Source of the DNA: Scatomorpha sp964535405
Lineage (GTDB): Bacteria; Bacillota; Clostridia; Oscillospirales; Oscillospiraceae
Direction of reading: 5' to 3'
DNA: 24,025 bases
NCBI GenBank assembly: GCA_964535405.1
Contig: CAZHUG010000034.1
Coordinates: 1-24,025 of the forward strand
Below are positions 1 to 6,990 of this stretch, piece after piece. Position numbers and translations under genes: made by a program. Below the pieces are notes generated by a model. The model was not told the DNA's origin. It ran no database searches and saw only the letters and a list, made by a program, of their open reading frames with translations. The stretch's first letter is position 1. Each line of letters opens with the position of its first letter.

Positions 1-30
1 TGTGGTTTTTGTGATCTTAATTTCCTGCAT
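1..30 (-). CDS. 5' end of a leftward gene, possibly a branched-chain aminotransferase (partial)
   Basis: Only the first ten codons are inside the window, reading M-Q-E-I-K-I-T-K-T-T from an ATG at 30-28. The start is supported by a GGGAGGAC ribosome binding site at 44-37, six bases upstream, and by a good promoter further upstream. The I-x-I-T-K-T-T pattern resembles the N-terminus of bacterial branched-chain amino acid aminotransferases (IlvE). Ten residues cannot prove this, so the product name is a guess. That a gene starts here is much more certain than its identity. Confidence 0.45.
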   Translation of the reverse strand, partial: MQEIKITKTT

Positions 31-53
31 TTTTTAGTCCTCCCTTGCGTTGG

Positions 54-112
54 GGCAGCGCCCCTATCGCGGCGCTGCCTTGGGTCTGGCATCACGATTT
101 TTCGTTTCGTGA
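54..112 (-). other. Structured 5' leader with two hairpins upstream of the partial leftward gene
   Basis: Two inverted repeats lie between the leftward promoter and the leftward start codon. GGCAGCGCC (54-62) pairs with GGCGCTGCC (71-79), and TCACGA (92-97) pairs with TCGTGA (107-112). In the transcript the weaker hairpin comes first and the GC-rich one lies about 10 bases before the ribosome binding site. The leader is about 120 nt long, which is long for a housekeeping gene, so a regulatory RNA is possible. I do not recognise a known riboswitch class. There is no U-tract after the GC-rich stem, so it is not an obvious terminator. Confidence 0.4.
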
Positions 113-158
113 CTTTAAATTGGTGCTACATTAGCTTAATGATGTACTTAATTTTTTC

Positions 159-186
159 ATTTTATCACGAATTGAAAATAATGCAA
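159..186 (-). promoter_or_regulatory. Sigma-A type promoter for the partial leftward gene
   Basis: On the minus strand there is a -35 TTGCAT (186-181), a 16-base spacer and a -10 TAAAAT (164-159) preceded by TGA, an extended -10 motif. The predicted transcription start is near 152, giving a leader of about 120 nt. Confidence 0.5.
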
Positions 187-197
187 GTGCTAGATGA

Positions 198-226
198 TTG
201 CAAAATGAACATTTTTAGGCTAGAAT
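198..226 (+). promoter_or_regulatory. Sigma-A type promoter for the DUF362 gene
   Basis: TTGCAA (198-203), a 17-base spacer and TAGAAT (221-226) form a good sigma-A promoter. Transcription would begin near 233. The ATG at 225 lies inside the -10 box, so it cannot be the translation start of this transcript. That supports the TTG at 252. Confidence 0.5.
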
Positions 227-251
227 GAGAAAAAACTTCAGGAGGCAGGCT

Positions 252-1388
252 TTGAATAAAAATGTATCGATAGTTCCATGCCCTGATTATGAGCCGGAAA
301 CCGTGCGCGCCGCACTGAAAGCTGTGCTTGCGCCGCTCGGGGGTCTGGACTGGGTGACAGCCGGAATGAAAATTGCCATAAAAGCAAATCTCGTCGCGCG
401 CATGAAGCCGGAGGCCGGCGCTGTGACTCACCCCATGCTTGTGACCGAGCTCTGCCGCCTGCTGATTGAGCGGGGCGCGAGCGTGACAGTTGGCGACAGT
501 CCCGGCGGGCCGTTTACCGCGGCTTGGGTTGGCGGAATATATTCAGGCACCGGCATGAGGGCTGTGGAGGTAACGGGAGCTGTGTTAAACGACGACTACT
601 CGACGAGCGAGGTCAGCTTTCCGCAGGGACATACGGTGAAATCTTTTCCCTTCACCTCCTGGCTGAGCAAGGCCGATGCGATAATTGACTTCGCAAAGCT
701 CAAGACGCACGCCATGGCCGGCATAACCTGCGCTGTGAAGAACTTTTTTGGCGTAATACCCGGCACACGCAAGCCGGAGTTTCACTATATGTTCCCGAAA
801 ACCACAGATTTCTGCAACATGCTTGTTGACCTGAACGAATACATAAAGCCGCGCCTCACGCTGGTGGATGCTGTCACCTGCATGGAGGGCAACGGCCCGA
901 CTCAAGGCACACCCCGGCACATGGGCGCGATTGTCGCGGCGGACACGACGTATAACGCCGATCTTTTCTGTGCTCACCTCATCGGAATACCCATCAAGGA
1001 CGCGCCAACGGTTGCCGCGTCAATCGAGCGGGGACTCTGCCCTGCCTCCTGGGAAGATCTCGCCCTTGCCGGTGATCCGACACCCTTTGTGATGCCGGAC
1101 TTTGAGAAGCTTCCCGGAAGTCCGGATATAACCTTTAAAAACAAGCCCGCGTTTGTGAATGCCTTCATTCGCCGTAATTTCGGCTCAGGGCCGAAGGTAA
1201 ACACGAAAAAGTGTGTGGGCTGCGGCAAGTGCTTCGAGGTTTGCCCGGCAGAGGCGATTAAAATTAAAAATAAGAAAGCAGTGATAAATACACGCAAATG
1301 TATACGCTGCTTCTGCTGTCAGGAGTTTTGTCCGAAGGGCGTCATCAGCGTGCACAGACCCTTGCTTGCGCGTATTGTGACGAAATAA
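252..1388 (+). CDS. DUF362 domain protein with C-terminal 2x[4Fe-4S] ferredoxin domain
   Basis: A 378-residue protein. The body matches the DUF362 family (opening N-V-S-I-V-P-C-P-D-Y, then conserved K-x-N-L, G-D-S-P-G-G and K-L-K-T-H segments). The end is a bacterial ferredoxin domain with two cysteine clusters: C-V-G-C-G-K-C-x3-C-P starting at about residue 321 and C-I-R-C-F-C-C-x3-C-P at about 350. Two [4Fe-4S] clusters are therefore expected, so an electron-transfer role in the cytoplasm is likely, but the substrate is unknown for this family. The start is taken as TTG 252 because AGGAGG lies at 240-245 with six-base spacing. The upstream in-frame ATG 225 overlaps the promoter -10 box and has no binding site. 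No terminator separates it from mnmG, which has its own promoter. Family assignment is secure, function is not. Confidence 0.85.
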   Translation: MNKNVSIVPCPDYEPETVRAALKAVLAPLGGLDWVTAGMKIAIKANLVARMKPEAGAVTHPMLVTELCRLLIERGASVTVGDSPGGPFTAAWVGGIYSGTGMRAVEVTGAVLNDDYSTSEVSFPQGHTVKSFPFTSWLSKADAIIDFAKLKTHAMAGITCAVKNFFGVIPGTRKPEFHYMFPKTTDFCNMLVDLNEYIKPRLTLVDAVTCMEGNGPTQGTPRHMGAIVAADTTYNADLFCAHLIGIPIKDAPTVAASIERGLCPASWEDLALAGDPTPFVMPDFEKLPGSPDITFKNKPAFVNAFIRRNFGSGPKVNTKKCVGCGKCFEVCPAEAIKIKNKKAVINTRKCIRCFCCQEFCPKGVISVHRPLLARIVTK

Positions 1389-1420
1389 TCCCATTATCGG
1401 CAAATGCTCAAGGCTGTGTC

Positions 1421-1449
1421 TTGATTCTTGAAAGAGGTTGGCGTATAAT
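1421..1449 (+). promoter_or_regulatory. Promoter directly abutting the mnmG start codon
   Basis: TTGATT (1421-1426), a 17-base spacer and a perfect TATAAT (1444-1449). The predicted transcription start (about 1456-1459) coincides with the ATG at 1459, which would make a leaderless or nearly leaderless mRNA. Confidence 0.5.
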
Positions 1450-1458
1450 TCTTTGGCT

Positions 1459-3321
1459 ATGAAAACTTATGATGCAGGAAAATGTGATATTGCAGTTATC
1501 GGCGCGGGGCACGCGGGAATAGAGGCCGCGCTGGCGACAGCGCGCCTTGGTCTGGACGTGCTCTGCTTTGCAATTAATCTCGACAGCGTGGGCAACCTGC
1601 CCTGCAACCCGTCAATCGGCGGCACGGGCAAGGGTCACCTTGTCCGTGAGCTGGACGCTCTGGGTGGCGAGATGGCGAGGGCGGCTGATGCCGCCTGCAT
1701 CCAGTACAGGATGCTGAATATCGGCAAGGGCCCGGCGGTGCACTCACTGCGTGCACAGGCTGACCGCCGAAGGTATCAGGAGATAATGAAGTGGACGCTT
1801 GAGCGTCAGGAAAATCTGCGCCTCAAGCAGGCGGAGATCGTGAGTGTCGAGGTCCAAGCGGGGCGGGTTGTGTCCGTCACGACCCATACAGGTGCGAGAT
1901 ATGCTTGCAGGGCCGCTATTGTTGCCACAGGTACGTATCTGCACGGCCGCACCATCATCGGCGAGGTGCTTCAGGACTCGGGACCGGACGGGCTTGCGCC
2001 CTCGGGGCCGCTTGCGGAGTGCCTGCGCGGCCTCGGCCTCGGCCTGCGCAGGTTTAAAACAGGAACGCCGCCGCGCGTCAATGCGCGGACTATTGATTTT
2101 TCGAAAATGGAGCCGCAGGGCGGAGACGCCGAGCCGGAGGCCTTCTCATTTCTTACGGAGACGACACCGGTCAACAGCGCAACTTGCTGGCTGACCTATA
2201 CTAACGAGCGCACGCACGAGATAATACGCAAAAACCTCGACCGCTCGCCAATATATTCCGGAGTTATCGAGGGCGTCGGTCCGCGATACTGTCCATCTGT
2301 CGAGACGAAGGTGATGACCTTTCCTGATAAGCTGAGGCATCAGATTTTTGTCGAGCCCATGGGCTTGGAGACCGAGGAAGTGTATATGCAGGGGCTCTCG
2401 TCCTCAATGCCGGAGCAGGTGCAGATAGATATGCTGCACTCGGTGTCGGGCTGCGAAAATGCGGAGATGACCCGGCCCGGCTATGCTATAGAGTATGACT
2501 GCGTTGACCCGCTTGAGCTTTTCCCGACGCTGGAGACAAAGAAAATATCCGGACTTTATGGCGCGGGACAGTTTAACGGCTCCTCAGGCTATGAGGAGGC
2601 TGCTGTTCAGGGCTTTATGGCGGGTGTAAATGCGGCGCTGAAAATTCAGGGAAAGCCCCCGCTTGTAATCTCCCGTAGTGAGGCGTATATCGGCACACTC
2701 ATTGACGATCTGGTGACGCGCGGAACAAACGAGCCTTACCGCATGATGACTTCGCGCTCGGAGTATCGGCTTTTGCTGCGGCAAGATAACGCCGACCGGC
2801 GCCTTTGCGAAACCGGGCTCAAAATCGGACTTGTGAGCCGGGAGCGCTATGAGTCGGTACTCAGAAAATACGAGTCGGTCGAGGCCGAGCTTCTTAGGCT
2901 TGAAAACACGCACACAGCGCCCACGGCGGAGCTCTGCGCCATGCTGGAGGAGCGGGGAACCACGGCACCGATTTCAGGGGTGTCGCTTGCGTCACTGCTC
3001 AGGCGACCGCAGGTGAGCTGGAGCTCGCTCGCGCCCTTTGACCCTAAGAGAGAGCCGCTGCCAAAGGCGGTCTGGCAACAGGTTGAGATACGGCTGCAGT
3101 ACGACGGATATATTAAAAGACAGCTGAAGCAGGTGGCGGAGTTCACCCGCTTGGAAAATAAACCGCTCTCACCGGATCTGGACTATTCCGCAGTTCCCGG
3201 TTTGCGCAGCGAGGCGAAGGAAAAGCTTTCGGAGGTCAGGCCCGAGAGCTTCGGGCGGGCATCGCGTATATCCGGCGTGTCACCGGCGGATATGGCGGCG
3301 CTGATGGTATATTTAGGATAA
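1459..3321 (+). CDS. mnmG: tRNA uridine-5-carboxymethylaminomethyl modification enzyme MnmG (GidA)
   Basis: MnmG works with MnmE to install the (carboxymethyl)aminomethyl group on wobble uridine 34 of certain tRNAs, using FAD. This 620-residue version has the expected full length. Visible marks are the FAD-binding G-A-G-H-A-G (residues 15-20), the N-P-S-I-G-G-T-G-K-G-H block, K-T-G-T-P-P-R, Y-C-P-S-V-E-T-K, G-Q-F-N-G-S-S-G-Y-E-E-A and the R-S-E-Y-R-L block before the helical C-terminal domain. The start is uncertain. ATG 1459 gives the usual N-terminus but has no ribosome binding site. In-frame TTG codons lie at 1438 and 1453, and the only AGAGG (1433-1437) abuts 1438. No mnmE or rsmG is in the window. 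A strong terminator follows the stop by two bases. Confidence 0.95.
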   Translation: MKTYDAGKCDIAVIGAGHAGIEAALATARLGLDVLCFAINLDSVGNLPCNPSIGGTGKGHLVRELDALGGEMARAADAACIQYRMLNIGKGPAVHSLRAQADRRRYQEIMKWTLERQENLRLKQAEIVSVEVQAGRVVSVTTHTGARYACRAAIVATGTYLHGRTIIGEVLQDSGPDGLAPSGPLAECLRGLGLGLRRFKTGTPPRVNARTIDFSKMEPQGGDAEPEAFSFLTETTPVNSATCWLTYTNERTHEIIRKNLDRSPIYSGVIEGVGPRYCPSVETKVMTFPDKLRHQIFVEPMGLETEEVYMQGLSSSMPEQVQIDMLHSVSGCENAEMTRPGYAIEYDCVDPLELFPTLETKKISGLYGAGQFNGSSGYEEAAVQGFMAGVNAALKIQGKPPLVISRSEAYIGTLIDDLVTRGTNEPYRMMTSRSEYRLLLRQDNADRRLCETGLKIGLVSRERYESVLRKYESVEAELLRLENTHTAPTAELCAMLEERGTTAPISGVSLASLLRRPQVSWSSLAPFDPKREPLPKAVWQQVEIRLQYDGYIKRQLKQVAEFTRLENKPLSPDLDYSAVPGLRSEAKEKLSEVRPESFGRASRISGVSPADMAALMVYLG

Positions 3322-3323
3322 AG

Positions 3324-3360
3324 AAAGAGCTTCATTGCAATTTGCAATGAAGCTCTTTTT
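3324..3360 (+). terminator. Rho-independent terminator between mnmG and the convergent copper operon
   Basis: A perfect 16-bp stem (3324-3339 with 3343-3358) has a three-base loop and ends in a T-run (3356-3360). The reverse strand has a weaker T-rich tail (CTCTTTCTTTATCC) and the leftward copZ stop lies three bases away, so it probably works in both directions. Confidence 0.9.
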
Positions 3361-3362
3361 GA

Positions 3363-3557
3363 CTATTGCGCCTCGAAACCCAGGTCCTCGAGAATTTCCT
3401 TGGCCTTCGGCACGTTTACCTCATCATTGTCGCCGTATATGGTGACAGTGCGGGCCTGGAGCGAGACGTTAAATACCATGCCCGCATCGTTGAGTGCCCT
3501 TGTTATGCGGGCGATGCAATTTTTGCAGTGAATGTCGGGAACGTTTAATACTGTCAT
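3363..3557 (-). CDS. copZ: Copper chaperone CopZ-like, single HMA domain
   Basis: A 64-residue protein consisting of one heavy-metal-associated domain. The metal site is H-C-K-N-C (Cys11 and Cys14), and it ends in the usual beta-alpha-beta pattern with L-E-D-L-G-F-E. Such proteins carry Cu(I) in the cytosol and hand it to CopA. The usual Met two residues before the first Cys is Ile here. It is the last gene of the copA-csoR-copZ operon, nine bases after csoR, with GAGG ribosome binding bases just upstream. Other HMA proteins (for example mercury or zinc carriers) look similar, but the neighbours make copper by far the most likely. Confidence 0.88.
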   Translation of the reverse strand: MTVLNVPDIHCKNCIARITRALNDAGMVFNVSLQARTVTIYGDNDEVNVPKAKEILEDLGFEAQ

Positions 3558-3566
3558 TTTATTACC

Positions 3567-3863
3567 TCATTTCATTAGCTTTTGTAATATATCCACAAGC
3601 TCATCGGCAACCTGAGTATCGCCTGAGCGAAGACCGTCGGCTACGCAGCTTTTAATGTGGCTGCCCAGAAGCTCGCGGGAGAAGGCGGTCAGCGCAGCCT
3701 GCGCCGCGGAGACCTGATTGAGAATGTCTATGCAATAAGCCTCCTCGTCGAGCTGACGCTTGATGCCGCGAACCTGCCCTTCGATACGGCTCAGCCGGTT
3801 CGTGAGCGAGCGCAGCTCGGCCTCATCTCTGTGTTTCGTTTTGTGATCGCAGCATTCACTCAT
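3567..3863 (-). CDS. csoR: CsoR-family copper-sensing repressor
   Basis: A 98-residue all-helical repressor of the CsoR/RcnR (DUF156) family. The Cu(I) ligand set Cys-x24-His-x3-Cys is intact at Cys44, His69 and Cys73, with the same spacing as characterised CsoR proteins. The characteristic R-L-x-R-I-E-G-Q-V-R-G block is at residues 23-32. Without copper it should bind the palindrome upstream of copA, and Cu(I) binding should release it. A cysteine/histidine-rich start (C4, C5, H7) may add metal contacts. Its ATG overlaps the copA stop (ATGA), and its binding site GAGAGG sits inside the end of copA, so translation is likely coupled. Confidence 0.93.
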   Translation of the reverse strand: MSECCDHKTKHRDEAELRSLTNRLSRIEGQVRGIKRQLDEEAYCIDILNQVSAAQAALTAFSRELLGSHIKSCVADGLRSGDTQVADELVDILQKLMK

Positions 3864-6112
3864 AGTTTTTTACCTCTCAGTCTCAGGGCGTTGCCCACCA
3901 CGCAGACGGAGCTGAGACTCATCGCCAGCGCAGCCAGCATGGGGTTCATAAGTGTTCCCGTGAAGGGATACAGTACTCCTGCGGCAATGGGAATGCCGAT
4001 TGTATTATAGCAGAAAGCCCAGAACAGGTTCTGCTTGATGTTGGTGATGGTGAGCCGGCTCAGTCGCACGGCGCGCGGCACATCGCCCAGATCGCTCTTC
4101 ATGAGTACGACGTCGGCGGACTCAATTGCTATGTCACTGCCGCCGCCGATTGCGCAGCCGATGTCCGCCTGAGTGAGTGCTGGTGCGTCGTTTATACCGT
4201 CACCGACCATGACGACGCGCTCGCCGCGCTCCTGCAGGGAGCGGACAACGTCGGCCTTGTCGCCGGGAAGAACCTCGGCAATGACTTCGTCTGCGCCGAT
4301 CAGGGAACCGATATAATCCCCGACCCGCTTGTTATCTCCGGTCAGGAGAACGACGCGCATTCCAAGCTCGTGCAGCTTCTCAATGGCGGAGACGCTCGTA
4401 TCGCGCAGCGGGTCTGAAACAGCTATCAGACCGAGAAGAACTCCGTCGGACGCTAGCAGCATCACGGTTTTGCCCTCAGCCGCGAGCCGCTGGATATCGG
4501 CATCAATCGCAGTGCAGTCAATGCCGTTCTCGCTCATAAGCCTTGCGCTTCCGATAAATACTCGTGAACCATCCGAGAGCTCTGCCGAAATTCCGCGTCC
4601 GGACAGATCCTCAAACGCGCCGACCGTGAGCCCGGAGCTCAGGCCCTCTGCCTGCGCCGCCTCGATAATCGCGCTTGCAAGCGGGTGGGCGGAGGCGGAT
4701 TCCACCAGCGCCGCTAGAGACAGCAGCTCCTCGCGTCCGGCAGTCACAGAAACGATATCGGTGACAGCGGGGCGACCCTCGGTCACGGTTCCGGTCTTGT
4801 CCAAAACCGCGGTGTTCGCGCCGTGCAGGGTCTCAAGCGCCTCGCCGCTTTTTATGAGAATTCCGTTTGCGGCACCGAGTCCCGTGCCGACGACGATGGC
4901 GGTCGGCGTGGCAAGCCCCATGGCGCAGGGGCAGGCTATGACGAGAATGGATGTGAACACACGCAGGACAAAGGCCATGTCCTTTCCGACGATCAACCAG
5001 ACGATGGCGGCGAGCACGGCGATGACCATCACACAGGGCACGAAAACACCCGCTACCTTATCGGCAGTCTTGGATATGGGCGCTTTCTTGCCCTGAGCAT
5101 CCTCGACGATGCGTATGATTTTAGACAGCGTGCTGTCCTCGCCTATGCGGGTGATCTCAACCGACAGCGCGCCGTTGATGCTGATGCTGCCGCCGGTGAC
5201 TTCACTGCCGGCGCTTTTGTCAAGCGGCAGGCTCTCACCGGTCAGCATTGACTCGTCAACGCCGCCGCTGCCGTCGATCACTATGCCGTCCAGAGGTATA
5301 CGCGAGCCGGGACGAACCAGAACAACGTCGCCGACTCTGAGTATCTCCGTCGGAACCTCGGTCAGCATGCCCTCCTCGCCCTTCATGATGGCGGTGTCGG
5401 GTGTGAGCGCCATGAGCGCCTTGATCGCGCCGGTGGTTTTCTGTTTGCTGCCTTCCTCCATGTGCTTGCCGAGAGAGACAAGCGTCACAACGACGGCGGC
5501 AGACTCAAAGTACAGTCCATTGTGGACAAGCCCGGGATTGTCCGACAGCAGGAACATGGTCGCAAGGCTGTATATGAAGCCTGCGCTGCTGCCGATTGCG
5601 ACAAGGGAGTCCATGTTGGGGTTTAAGTGCTTGAGTGCCTTGAAGCCGCTTATATAAAAGCGCCTGCCGATATACATTATTATAACTGTCAAAATGAGCT
5701 GTATCAAAGCAAAGTTGACAGTGTGCGAGCTCATGTCAATTATATCCGGCAACGGCGCACCCATCATAGCACCCATCGAAATATACATGAGAATCGCCGC
5801 GAGCACAAGCGCCACTATGATGCTGTTGCGCTCATTGCGATAGTCGGCGGCTCTTTTCTTCTCCTCCGCCTCGGCATCGACAGCTTCCAAACGCGAGCCG
5901 TTTAGCGGACGTGCGCCAAAGCCGGCCTTGTCAACCTTGGCGATGATCGCCTGCGGGGAGAGTTTCGATTCGTCGTATTCTATTGTCATCTTGCCTGTGG
6001 TGAGATTCACGTCGCTGCGAGTAACGCCGTCAAGCTTGCGCGTTACTCGCTCCACAGCTGATGAGCAGGCAGCGCAGTGCATGCCTGTTATGATATAGGT
6101 TTCAGATTTCAT
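3860..6112 (-). CDS. copA: Copper-exporting P1B-type ATPase CopA
   Basis: A 750-residue Cu(I) export pump of the cytoplasmic membrane. It has one N-terminal HMA domain (G-M-H-C-A-A-C, Cys13 and Cys16), eight expected membrane helices, the actuator motif T-G-E-S (291-294), the ion-site C-P-C (394-396), the phosphorylated Asp438 in D-K-T-G-T, H-P (476-477) and G-D-G-I-N-D-A-P (637-644). The last helices keep Y-N (702-703) and M-x-x-S-S (731-735), the residues typical of Cu(I)-specific P1B-1 ATPases. It starts at ATG 6112 after AGGAGG (6124-6119). It is the first gene of the operon with csoR and copZ. Only one HMA domain is present, as in many clostridial CopA proteins. Confidence 0.96.
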   Translation of the reverse strand: MKSETYIITGMHCAACSSAVERVTRKLDGVTRSDVNLTTGKMTIEYDESKLSPQAIIAKVDKAGFGARPLNGSRLEAVDAEAEEKKRAADYRNERNSIIVALVLAAILMYISMGAMMGAPLPDIIDMSSHTVNFALIQLILTVIIMYIGRRFYISGFKALKHLNPNMDSLVAIGSSAGFIYSLATMFLLSDNPGLVHNGLYFESAAVVVTLVSLGKHMEEGSKQKTTGAIKALMALTPDTAIMKGEEGMLTEVPTEILRVGDVVLVRPGSRIPLDGIVIDGSGGVDESMLTGESLPLDKSAGSEVTGGSISINGALSVEITRIGEDSTLSKIIRIVEDAQGKKAPISKTADKVAGVFVPCVMVIAVLAAIVWLIVGKDMAFVLRVFTSILVIACPCAMGLATPTAIVVGTGLGAANGILIKSGEALETLHGANTAVLDKTGTVTEGRPAVTDIVSVTAGREELLSLAALVESASAHPLASAIIEAAQAEGLSSGLTVGAFEDLSGRGISAELSDGSRVFIGSARLMSENGIDCTAIDADIQRLAAEGKTVMLLASDGVLLGLIAVSDPLRDTSVSAIEKLHELGMRVVLLTGDNKRVGDYIGSLIGADEVIAEVLPGDKADVVRSLQERGERVVMVGDGINDAPALTQADIGCAIGGGSDIAIESADVVLMKSDLGDVPRAVRLSRLTITNIKQNLFWAFCYNTIGIPIAAGVLYPFTGTLMNPMLAALAMSLSSVCVVGNALRLRGKKL

Positions 6113-6133
6113 AATATACCTCCTGATGGCCTA

Positions 6134-6162
6134 ATAATATACCCCCCGGGGGTATATGTCAA
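6134..6162 (-). promoter_or_regulatory. copA promoter with CsoR operator in the spacer
   Basis: On the minus strand TTGACA (6162-6157), a 17-base spacer and TATTAT (6139-6134) make a near-consensus sigma-A promoter. A perfect 21-bp palindrome (6137-6157) with core ATACCCCC-C-GGGGGTAT covers the whole spacer and touches both boxes. This matches the known CsoR operator type (C-tract/G-tract flanked by TA-rich ends). A bound CsoR would directly block RNA polymerase, giving copper-inducible expression and autoregulation of csoR. Confidence 0.9.
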
Positions 6163-6204
6163 TAGGCATATGTATATTATGCGCAGAATTTGCAAGTCGG
6201 CAGC

Positions 6205-6272
6205 AGTGCATAGTTTAAGAGCGCGACGGCTGTTATACCTTCGCGCTCTTAGCTTTAAGTTTACTATGCACT
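6205..6272. repeat. Nested inverted repeat between the response regulator gene and copA
   Basis: An outer pair AGTGCATAGT (6205-6214) / ACTATGCACT (6263-6272) encloses an inner 11-bp pair (6216-6226 with 6241-6251, core AAGAGCGCGA). The inner arms are nearly contiguous with the outer arm on one side, but 11 bases separate them on the other. The outer arm overlaps the stop codon of the response regulator gene. No T-run follows in either direction, so it is not a standard intrinsic terminator, although it lies where one would be expected for the kdpDE-type operon. Confidence 0.6.
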
Positions 6273-6976
6273 TATTCCTCACGCATCCAGTAGCCAACTC
6301 CGATTTCAGTGAAGATGTAGTTCGGCTCTGCCGGGTTTGCCTCGAGCTTGCGGCGGATATTCGCCATGTTTACACGCAGTATCTGACGGTTTTCCTTTGT
6401 GCCGATGCCCCAGAGCTCGCGCAGGAGGTAGTCATAGGTCAAAACCTTGCCCGCGTATATGCCAAGCAGGGATACAATTTTGTATTCGTTCTGCGTGAGA
6501 TGCACGCTCTCGCCTTTTATAAATACACGGCGGCGGTCATAGTCGATTTCCAGATCGCCGACCTTGAACTGGCCCGAGTGTGAGACAGATGGGTTTGTCG
6601 CGGCGGCGCGTGTATGGCGCAGGGCTGTGCGTATGCGCGCCAAAAGCTCCGAAACGCCGAAGGGCTTGGTTATGTAGTCATCTGCACCGGCGTCGAGAGC
6701 CTCGACCTTGTCGCGCTCGTGTCCGCGGGCGGATACGACGATGACCGGAATTCGTGACCACTCGCGTATGAAGCGCAGGACCTGCATTCCGTCCATGTCG
6801 GGAAGCCCTAAATCGAGGATCACGATGTCGGGACAATGCGAGGTCACCATTGTGTAGGCCTTGTCGCCGGAGGTTGCGGAAATCACATCATAGCTGTTGG
6901 CGTTGAGGACGCTGGTCATGAAATTTAGTATACCCTTTTCATCCTCCACGATTAGTACCTTATACCTAGTCTCCAT
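6272..6976 (-). CDS. kdpE: KdpE-type response regulator (OmpR/PhoB family)
   Basis: A 234-residue DNA-binding response regulator. The receiver domain (about 5-120) has the acidic pair Glu11/Asp12, phospho-acceptor Asp55, Ser82 and Lys104. The C-terminal winged helix (about 135-232) has the R-R-V-x-x-x-G and L-T-x-N-E-Y-K-I-V segments. The I-L-D-L-G-L-P-D-M-D-G and I-R-E-W-S-R-I-P blocks are typical of KdpE, which activates potassium-uptake genes in other bacteria. It follows the kinase gene by 14 bases with AAGGAGG before its ATG, so the two are co-transcribed. No kdpFABC genes are in the window, so the actual target is open. Confidence 0.88.
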   Translation of the reverse strand: METRYKVLIVEDEKGILNFMTSVLNANSYDVISATSGDKAYTMVTSHCPDIVILDLGLPDMDGMQVLRFIREWSRIPVIVVSARGHERDKVEALDAGADDYITKPFGVSELLARIRTALRHTRAAATNPSVSHSGQFKVGDLEIDYDRRRVFIKGESVHLTQNEYKIVSLLGIYAGKVLTYDYLLRELWGIGTKENRQILRVNMANIRRKLEANPAEPNYIFTEIGVGYWMREE

Positions 6977-6990
6977 ATTAAACCTCCTTA

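Noticed and set aside
225..251. Upstream ATG as the start of the DUF362 gene
   Set aside because: The codon overlaps the -10 box TAGAAT and has no ribosome binding site. TTG 252 has AGGAGG at six-base spacing and matches the usual family N-terminus.
4329..5657. Long rightward open frames opposite copA
   Set aside because: They are antisense to a strongly conserved P-type ATPase, are rich in Ser/Arg/Pro as shadow frames are, and lack domains and good binding sites.
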